Shown one piece after another: positions 55,576-64,000 of a DNA stretch of 64,000 nt (within the stretch, counting starts at the first letter, position 1; each line of letters opens with the position of its first letter). Made by a program: the position numbers and the translations under genes. The DNA is from Zygaena filipendulae (taxonomy: Eukaryota; Arthropoda; Insecta; Lepidoptera; Zygaenidae), in assembly GCA_907165275.2 (NCBI GenBank), contig OU015649.1, positions 5,300,001-5,364,000 of the forward strand. Direction: 5' to 3'. Under the pieces are notes generated by a model, which made no database searches, was not told the DNA's origin, and saw only the letters and a program-made list of their open reading frames with translations.

Positions 55576-56272
55576 ACATGTTTGTAAGTTGCACGAAAGC
55601 ATAGATTTATCGAAATCTTTGAACATGTCCTTAAACGATTTACGAATGTCTTTTTTTTGTAATGTTAAATAATAAGGCAGTAGAGATAACATTCACTTTA
55701 TTTAATTAATACTGGCTTATGTAAGTGCAATTGAGAAAAATTGTATCATCACGCATAGTCACAAAAAATGCCTTTCAAAATATTATATTTCTATTTTAGT
55801 AAAAGTTCATGGATTATGTCCGAGGTTTACGTAATGATTGTATCTCTATTAAAACTGCTTGTCATAAGAATTATCGATAAATAATTTGCGACTTCATGGG
55901 GTGAAAGTAAAATTAAAACGGCGCGAAGCTTTTGCACTTGCAACGTAAGATATTATGTTATTATTTTTATAACACATAACACACATCATGCATGACATCA
56001 CACATAATTTAAGATCTCAAATGTAACTAATAGCTTTTCACGCGCAGCATACCTATTAAACATAGTGTAGGCACAGATAATATAATAATTATAATACTAT
56101 AGTGTAGGGTTAAGTGTAGCCCACTGAGAGGTGTATTCCTACTATTAGTCCAATACGATTACGAATACGAATAGAGCGTTCACAATAGGTACGCAGTTTG
56201 TGCGCTTGACGACTCGTTCGGTCAGCGGCCGATTTGGAGCGAAACGTTCGCAACTAGTTAGTCACCGATTTA

Positions 56273-56811
56273 AGGTCCGTTTATATCTATAGACAATATT
56301 GAGCGTGCCAGACACGTATGGCAGACAAAATAATATTCTCCTATACAGTGCGTATTAACGTATTTACATCTATCGTAAAACGGCCGCGCAGATGCCGACA
56401 GACACAGGTCAATATTTGTGGAAAGAATATTTTGTTTCGTGGTTCATTTCTGTACGTGTCTATGGCTAGCCTACATGCCGATCAAGGCCTCTCTTCAATA
56501 ACCAACAACTTTCCTTACCCATAACGCGCGCCTCAAAAACGCAATCCCCCAACGTTCTAAATGCCAAAATGCTATATGCCATAAGAAACGTTGTGAATGT
56601 ATTTGTTTGAACTTCTTTGATTACGTGGGAACGACAATTTTTGTGGTGCATTATCTTAACGCGCCGTGTTATGGTCATAGTGAATAAGGGCCAGGCTTAA
56701 TTATCTATATCCTTTATAAATAAACTGTGTTTGTGCCCACATTTTTGCCTTGGCGGTTTCTGGCACGGAACGTGTCTGGCACGCTCGATGTCTGCAGATA
56801 TAAACGGACCT
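56273..56811. mobile_element. 539-bp TIR element with TTA target duplication
   Basis: AGGTCCGTTTATATC-TAT-AGACA-..-GAGCGTGCCAGACACGT (56273-56317) is mirrored as ACGTGTCTGGCACGCTC-..-TGTCT-GCA-GATATAAACGGACCT (56770-56811). TTA flanks both ends (56270-56272, 56812-56814). It contains the dispersed repeat of 49700-49860. TIRs and a 3-bp TTA duplication suggest PIF/Harbinger-type mobilisation. Confidence 0.75.
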
Positions 56812-57529
56812 TTACAGCTCAGATTTGTAGATGCCGCTGGCGGAGAGTGTGCGCCATGGAGTGCTCTTATCTTTAACCAAAGAATGAGAAAAAGTCGGCG
56901 GGCAGTATGTCGCTCACTGTGAAAATAATAAAGTAAACCGCCGCGCCCCAAGTAACTAGAGGGCCAATACAGCACACGCTACACACAAAACACCGCTCCT
57001 ACAGCTTTACTGGTCTCCCACAAACTACAGAAAGACTCCCTAGTCGCCTCAAATACAGTGTAAGTGAGTTAACGTCGCGTTGGTGGTTCCAACCGTACTT
57101 AAGGCGTATTATGGATTACGGACGCATCAAACAAATTGACATCGTTATGGCATAGTTAAGGCAACAATATTAGCTACTGTGTACAAAAACTTTATTGCAA
57201 ATATTTATTCGCATAAGTACAGTAACAACACAAACGTTTTATAATTATTAGGTACGTACGTGTTGTATTCAAAGATATAATGTGATGGACTTCTAATGAG
57301 CATAAGCATAGTGAACAAATAACGGATAAAATTTAATCCAAGGTGATTTCCTTAAATCGAATTAATTATCGTTTAAGTTTTGACTGTCTCGAGGGATTTG
57401 ATATTAAACCTATAGGTACGTATAACCACTAATATAGCTCTTACATAACATAAAGTCTAATATTCAGTTTCAGTAGTCATAACGGGATGAGTTTTTATTT
57501 ATTAAATCTAGATACCTATATCCTTATAC

Positions 57530-57713
57530 TATTATACATGGGGAAGTGAGTTAGTTTGTTTGTTACGCTTTCAGGCTTATATGGCTCAACAGATTATCGC
57601 GAAATTTTGCTTACACGTTGTCAGGAATACAAAGAAGAACATAGGGTACTTTTTATTCTGGGATTCCTGTGGGAACTCCGATATTATCGCAGGTGAACCG
57701 CGGAGGCAGTTAG
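57530..57713 (+). mobile_element. Helitron-like element, subfamily A
   Basis: TTTGTTTGTTACGCTTTCAG, ATTATCGCGAAATTTTGC, CACGTTGTCAGGAATACAAAG, GGGATTCCTGTGGGAACTCC, and a short GCAGGTGAACCGC hairpin remnant near the end. Confidence 0.6.
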
Positions 57714-58398
57714 TGTGAAATAAATGTAATAAACCGTATATTCACAGTAAAACTGGTACATAGATTTAGTAGGTATTCATAAAGAAGTATTTACATTGAA
57801 TAGGTACATAATAGTCTAGTAGATATCGAAAGCGGGACGTCCTGTTTCTAGAGTTTCAGACTTCAAAGTATAGGCACTACCTATATTATGTTATATTCGC
57901 TTCGGCCGTCATTGGAACCAGGTTTTAGGAACTAGTTGCGAAGGCGGATTTTTATATTACTTACTTACAAATTACAATTAGAGAGGTATTACGCACGGAT
58001 ATTATTCTGATTAGTTTAAAATCACAATACGACGTGTAAAAAATGATGATTGATTTAGTACCTAGTATTTTTAACCATTGTCCGTTCCAAAAAGCGTCCA
58101 AAAAGCTGAAAAATATAATTTTATTTTATCATAAAATCAATGAAGATTACGAAATTAAAAAGGATAATTCGTTACGATAAAGTGGAAAAATTTCTTTTTA
58201 TGTAATTAAACCCGATAAAAGCCCGTACACGCACAGGCTTTTATCGAGTGTAGACAAAGAAATTCTATATAATAAATTGGGTGTAGATATCTAAGCCCGA
58301 TCGATTGCCCATCTATAACTGCTTATCGCCCTGAGTAAGTAAATAAGTGTCTAATTAAAAAAATCTAGTGAAAGTTGCTAGTAGACTGATCATAATAG

Positions 58399-58653
58399 TA
58401 CATTGTTATCCTAGGGGTGAAAGTAACTCATTTAGACCCGAGACGGGGTTTGGCCGTTTCGCCAATAGATCGAGGGACTAAATAAGTCTTTCTCCCGAGG
58501 ATAACACTGTGCTTTTCATTACGAATGCAAGGAAAGTCAAAATAAAAATAGGAATTAGCTAAAGAAAAAAATGAGTGAATTTTATTTTACACAACCAATA
58601 GATCGAGGGACTAAAGTAAGATAAGTTACTTTCACCCCTAGGATAACAATGTA
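58399..58653. repeat. Foldback element with perfect 30-bp inverted repeats
   Basis: 58399-58428 (starts TACATTGTTATCCTAGGGG) and 58624-58653 (ends CCCCTAGGATAACAATGTA) are exact reverse complements over 30 bp. An inner imperfect hairpin pairs GTTATCCTAGGGGTG... with ...CTCCCGAGGATAAC near 58490-58508. CCAATAGATCGAGGGACTAA occurs directly repeated near 58461 and 58595. A related GGGCTGAAAAGGGTTACTTT follows at 58707. Confidence 0.75.
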
Positions 58654-59162
58654 ATATAGTTTTTTTTTAATAATTTGACAGTTGTCAGTTGAAAGCGATT
58701 CTCCCTAGGGCTGAAAAGGGTTACTTTCAACCCGCTTCTCAGGCAACTTTAAACCTACTTTCCGAGTATGAGTAATGAAAAATAAATATTATTCATTGTT
58801 TGTGTAACAAATGCGAAGTTAAAAGAAGATTACTGAAACATCTGTTCGTATATTACACATGCATTCATTCACTTAATTAGACATAATATATTCGTAAACA
58901 TCTAGATAAATAATATTAAGTAATAATGTCGAATAGGTAAATGTGTCATTCGCGTTTATACAATTTGAACAAATACCTAGGTAGGTACCTATCATATTAG
59001 GATATGACTTCAAAAATGTTAAAAATATATCGAGCAGATTACTCAATCGTGCTAGTGTGGTTTATGATAAAATACCTAAATGAGAAGAGTTTACCGGAGC
59101 TACCACCACTGGTTTACCAATTTTTATGTATTTCGCTATTATTATATTTATATATATCTACT

Positions 59163-59260
59163 ACTAGCTGTGCCCAGCGGTTTCACCCGCGTATGAGTTT
59201 TGAAATTCCCGCAAGAACTCCAAAGTAGCCTAATTTACTCCTTACTTTAATCTCAGACGA
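59163..59260 (-). mobile_element. 3' half of a subfamily B Helitron-like element
   Basis: CTAGCTGTGCCCAGCGGTTT, CACCCGCGTATGAGTTTTG and TTCCCGCAAGAACTCC; it breaks off after CTAATTTACTCCTTACTT. A more decayed fragment of another copy is at 59908-60055 (GGTCCCCCGCGGTTTCACCG). Confidence 0.55.
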
Positions 59261-62200
59261 AATCGTCTGAAACTTTAATTTATTTTATAATATCAGTTAG
59301 TAGTTTATTACCCGTCTATATACTAGCGGTACCTAGTAGGTACTAAGCCTACTATAGCCTGAAATTTTGGAGAGAGTCATTGCACTGATAATAAAATACG
59401 TGGAGTAAATTAGACTTTATTGCACAATACACAATTTTATTGCACACAATATAAAAAATAATATATGGGGGGGCATGTCCCCCGTAACTTCCCCCGCATT
59501 CGGACTGCGCCTAAGTAGGTTTTTTCCTCTTACTTCCGAACGCCTGGGTCGGACTCGTGCCTGAAGAAACCCCCCATCCACTAGGATCCCCTGTTTTGAA
59601 TCCATCGAGCGATTAATTTAGATTGTTTGTCCACACTAATGATGAAACTTTTGTCAAATATCAAAATCTCAGACGAAATAAAAACTCTCTGAGATCAAAA
59701 TATAATTCACCAACGCCGCCGTAGCGTAAGTATACCTACCTATTATGGTTTGCTTGCTTTGTATTTTTTTTTATTCGTGGAAGGTTTTTTGGTGCAAAAA
59801 GCAATTTGCTCAAGTAAAGGCTCTACCGACTAATCAACTAACTTTTGATCCATAACCATAATATTAAGACCACATAAATACCTATGAAAATTGCTAAGTT
59901 TTATAAACTACTTGCGGTCCCCCGCGGTTTCACCGCGATAATTTCGGAGTTCCCATAGGAATTTCGAAATAAAAGTTCCCTTGTCACTCAGGACTACCGT
60001 AGCTTCCTATAAGTGAAAGAATTTTCAAAATCAGTTCCGTAGATCCACAGATTACCCCCTTTAACGTCACAAACTCACAAACTTTACCCCTTTTGCTTAA
60101 ACTTTGAACTTATTAAATCATAAAAAAGTATGTATTTTCAAAATCATCGCTCAGTATGCTCAACAAAGAGATGGAAATGCTTTAACTTTATTTTATTGAT
60201 TTAAAATCTACATGGTCCAGTATTTAAAAAAGTTTGTACTTAATATGTTAGGTCAGAATGCCCTTAATAAGTAATTTAGACATACATTCGTGGTACCTAC
60301 CTTTGTATTTTGTAGTTACAACAAACATTAAGAGAACAAACAGTGTCCTTTGCGATTGACGACAAAGTTATAACATTGTCACAATGATGACACATCCTTC
60401 CTAATACTACCTTAGTATTTTTTTGTTATTTTTATTTTTGAACTGTTATACCTACTGCCTACTGCGTACCTACCTACATCATCAAATTCTGTTGATGGAA
60501 TATTAGTGTATAATATCTGCATTGTTTTCTTTTAAACAAATATTGGTATTTTCAAGATTATAATAATTAAAAACGAAATCCATATAGGTAGGTATAGGTA
60601 ATCAGCAAATTTATAAATAAAAAATTAAGAAAGTTAATAAGTTTTTGGTTTTTATTTTACTCTGGTATTTGCAGCTCTGTGAATAGTGAATGCAGCAACG
60701 AAGGTCATTGTTCTATATTATAGGTTCTAAGCACTCTGTAGTGGCGAAATCTCAGTTGCATAATCAGTGGTTGAAATAAGGTAGGTACTTATACCATGTG
60801 GTTGATATCCGCCGAGCCCAAATGATAATTAAGAACTTAGAGTCAATATTTTGCTAGCACATGTTCGACAACATGCTGAATGGTAATTTGTAGGTAATTG
60901 CACAAACATATTATTGCGTCTTCGACGAAATGGCACAGATGTCTTTAAAACTTTGATATTATTTAGCTAGTTTTGGGAAGGTGGCGCGGCACGGCGATCA
61001 TAGATACCTATTAGGTAGGTAAATCATTCTTAGCATTCCCAAGTCCTATACAGCCTGTTACAGAACGGTGTAGTCATATTAAAGGATCGTGCAGTGTTAA
61101 TGGTATAGAACAATAAGCCACTAGTACTTAACGCAAAAATCCAACTTTAGAAATTCACACCAATAAAAAAACATATTTTTGGCATCGATGCGAACAAGGT
61201 CACATCACTAGTGGGGTCATGAACCGCTCACAGATAACGAGTTCACCGACCCGGTTTTTACGAACTTACGACTTACCCCCCGATTTGCCATGAGAGCCTG
61301 GTAGGCGCGTACGCCTAACTTTGGCGGCCGGCATAGCGGGCCGACGCGACACAACGCGGCGGCAAACTTCAAAGGGCCGGTTTCATTGGGAGTTGTTTTC
61401 AACAATGTCGCGTGTTGCGTACGTAAACATAATTGGATTTTGAATGAAATCTTCCACTTGCCAAATAATACTTTAAATACACTGCACTATTAAAATTTGA
61501 TGGCAATGTTGGGTTCATATTATTTTGATCCTACAACATCGTCGATGCTAAGAGTAGGTAATATCGCTGGTTCTGGTAACATAACAAAACAACACTTAAG
61601 TATGTTGACTTTTGATTATTTATCGTCTCGAAGAACACGCAAACTTGAATGATCATGAATCACAAATTTCAATGTTCACAACATAAGATTATTATAACTC
61701 GTGTTTACAAATCTTTAATTTGTCTCCAACTCCATCTCATTTATTATTTCCTAGTAGGTGATGTGCGGTGGCCGGTGTGGCGTAGTAGCAACATTAGCAG
61801 GCGGCGTTATCAAAGAAGTGACAACCGCAACCGCGGGGCGGCTCACTTCAAAGAACTGACGTTAGAACATATTTTTCTTTCAAGGACGAGTAGGTAGGTA
61901 GTGCGCACGCGGCACACCGCACATGGTATCACTATCACTGGAATTATTCACGTTTCATATTCAATCCAGCAATTCTTCTCGTCAATCATATGTCGACCTG
62001 ATTTTGGTAACACTGGTAGAAACACATGAAGAACAAAGCCAGTGGGTACAATGGAAGTGGCACGGATGGTGACGATCGTGCCGCAGTACACACCAAACTT
62101 TTACATGAATTACTCCACTGCAGCACTACGTATACTGGTTCTTGGGTTCTCCTCTAAGTGCTTCAGCACGGCAGACGACGCGACGTTCATCCACTTATTT

Positions 62201-62409
62201 ACCTTCAAAAATCTATCCTAGCCTAGACCAACTTTCGAACCTTACGCAAGCTAATTCCACCTGCACCGACACACAGCTTTATTTCGTAGTGTTGACTGTT
62301 GATTATTAAAGATATTTTATGAATTAATAACAATCCCGACATATTGTTGTTTTTTTTCCAATTGCACCGCCCGCCCCCGTACCTGATAATACTAATAATA
62401 ATGGCTATT

Positions 62410-63396
62410 GGCTACCCAGTCCCTGTAATGTACAACACCGGAATCCGCGACACAGGAATGCACGACCCAAGATTTTACGACACTGGAATGTACAGTTCAG
62501 AATTACTGACACCTTATTTCGAATCACCGGCCTTGATATGCTGTGCTGTATTATTCCGGTGTCGTGCATTCTGTCGGTACGTAAAGTATTGTTCTGCTAT
62601 TGGCGAAGAATTATGACGTCTATTTGGTTCTCCGTTTTGTAGTGTTCAATACAATGCAGATAGAGTTTAGTAATTATTTTCTCAAAATATGGCGTAAATT
62701 CAAATTACAATTAGTCGAAGTTTAATATTTACTAAGGTAATTATTATTCATCGCAAATTTTCGTGGCCACATCTAAGATTTGATCAAGTAATTTATTTAT
62801 TTATTTATTTATTTATAACACAAAAACGTTCACAGTATTACAGTAAAAACCAAGGCACTGTGAAGTTAATAATACATATATGCTAAGACTACTAATAAAC
62901 TACAACACGATAAAACCTAAAACGCTAAATTTTTGATGCATTCATCCGCTCGCAATACCTCAAGCATTCATCGCGCACACACATCCATCGACTGGCAAAC
63001 AAATCACAGTCAGGAGCCGATGCGAGAAGTGCATTGAGGCAGTGTAAGGCACGGACAAGCGGAGAGTTTCTATGGGACACGGTTCGCGCTGGCGGTAATG
63101 ATGTGATGTGGCCGACCATTTCATGAGATGGTGGCATTTCATGAAAATAAATGGTCGACCACATCATGAACTATTCAAAGCTCGCTCGGCTCGCGTGACC
63201 TGGTCAGTGGTCACCAGTACAAACCAAGAATGTCGGGGTGCTCTACGCCCTGCCTAAAGGCAAAAAGTCCTTGTAACAGATCAAACATAAATAATTAGTG
63301 GTTTTTTTGACAATAACTTGACCCAGTATTTGGGTAAGTAGTGTAAACGAGCACAAAAAAAGGAGGCATAGTTTCATCGACCGGCTCGACTGCCCC
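62410..63396 (-). mobile_element. Unclassified transposon remnant, copy B
   Basis: Inverted counterpart of 41090-42620 with blocks in matching order. It has no 435-bp hairpin insertion. The array of ~20-bp degenerate units at 62425-62580 (CCGGAATCCGCGACACAGG, GGAATGCACGACCC, CACTGGAATGTACAG, GGTGTCGTGCATTC) is better kept than in copy A. A hairpin at 63100-63170 pairs GATGTGGCCGACCATTT with AAATGGTCGACCACATC. Confidence 0.55.
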
Positions 63397-63409
63397 ACAG
63401 TAAAACAAA

Positions 63410-63840
63410 TTGCAGCGGAATAAATTTTACAGAAGGAGCAAAAAACCGGAAATCGCTTTACACACCTTCCATAGTTCAACGATTTTCTTAATTAAAAATT
63501 TTTAAGCAACTGTTTTTTTTTTTCAAAATGGATGATTTTTGTGTTTTTGCTGCTTTTTACGCATAACGGACGTTGCCACATACTCACAAGTCACAACCAC
63601 CAAAAAGCGCTTTAGTATTAGAGAAATTAAAATTAATGAAATCCTTAAACTATGGAATATTTGTTTTAAAGCGATTTCTGGTTTTTTTCTCCTCCTGTAA
63701 AATTTATTCAGCGTCAACAACCATCAAAAAGGCTTTAGTTTTAAAGAAATTAAAATTAAGAACTATTAAACTACGAAAAATTTGTTTTAAACAAAGCGAT
63801 TGCCGGTTTTTTGTTCCTCCTGTATTTATTCAGCTGCAAT
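63410..63840. repeat. Cluster of ~120-bp units: one inverted, two direct
   Basis: Unit i (63410-63510, minus) and units ii (63592-63715) and iii (63716-63840, plus) share a CAAAAAGSGCTTTAGT-type start, GAAATTAAAATTAA, TTGTTTTAAA, AAAGCGATT-CGGTTTTTT, CTCCTCCTGTA and TTTATTCAGC. Similarity between ii and iii is clear but imperfect, so the duplication is old. Confidence 0.65.
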
Positions 63841-64000
63841 TACTTTCTTTAACCGTAGGCAGCCGAAGAGTGGTGTCACCAATTCCAATGTACATTGCAG
63901 TGACGAATATTCTCGGTACTGTCTGTTATTTTGATGCCCAACTTGTACGGGGCGGAAAGCACAACACCGGAAGTCGTGTACAGGACATCAAATGCGTGCT

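Noticed and set aside
59417..59605. 62-codon minus-strand ORF reading VDGGFLQARVRPRRSEVRGK
   Set aside because: It looks like a repeated retroelement tail I vaguely recognise, with a TTTATTGCAC-type LINE end next to it. I cannot support a host gene or a precise class.
61270..61920. GC-rich patches that might be a promoter or first exon of a gene to the right
   Set aside because: No open frame with domain motifs, no start with downstream splice signal and no clear core promoter.
1..64000. CRISPR arrays, bacterial operons, endogenous viral genes
   Set aside because: No regularly spaced repeat-spacer pattern, no ribosome-binding-site-led gene runs and no recognisable viral protein were seen on either strand.

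Overview
The window is nuclear DNA from an insect, almost certainly a moth or butterfly (Lepidoptera). Two split eukaryotic genes sit in AT-rich DNA. The introns and flanks are full of short non-autonomous mobile elements. The commonest repeat ends in a CCGCGGGTGAAACCGCGG-type hairpin followed by CTAG, which fits the Helitron-like repeats known from Lepidoptera. No prokaryotic features, CRISPR array, rRNA gene or convincing tRNA gene was found.

Layout. Positions 1-9492 hold no exon and are probably intron (or upstream DNA) of the first gene. Positions 9493-18855 (+) carry the last seven coding exons of a nuclear receptor of the ultraspiracle/RXR type. They run from the middle of the DNA-binding domain through the ligand-binding domain to the stop codon. 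Positions 18856-22453 are AT-rich and probably include the 3' UTR. Positions 22970-40983 (-) carry a complete 18-exon gene for an M16-family zinc metallopeptidase of the C05D11.1-like group. Its exons were joined by reading frame and splice sites into a 3036-nt CDS (1011 residues) with an HTLEH zinc motif. The two genes are convergent, with about 4.4 kb between their stop codons. From 40984 to 64000 I can support no host gene, only mobile-element remnants, hairpins and unannotated AT-rich DNA.

Function. Ultraspiracle is the insect RXR homologue and the DNA-binding partner of the ecdysone receptor. The M16 protein is a putative mitochondrial or cytosolic metallopeptidase whose substrate I cannot name. 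Nothing in the sequence suggests that the two genes work together.

Most notable points. (1) A foldback transposon at 38302-40119 is built from two inverted copies of the 3' half of one unknown transposon gene. (2) A duplicated 435-bp block with nested hairpins lies 200 bp upstream of the metallopeptidase start. (3) Several hairpins with unrelated stems share a similar GC-rich apex. (4) A MITE family keeps two TGACGTCA palindromes in every copy long enough to judge. (5) Two 237-bp palindromic elements have 3-bp target duplications, and one interrupts a LINE reading frame exactly. (6) An inverted-repeat element abuts a splice acceptor of the ultraspiracle gene. (7) The ultraspiracle ligand-binding domain looks more divergent than the lepidopteran sequences I remember. 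I found no convincing new multi-gene biological system.
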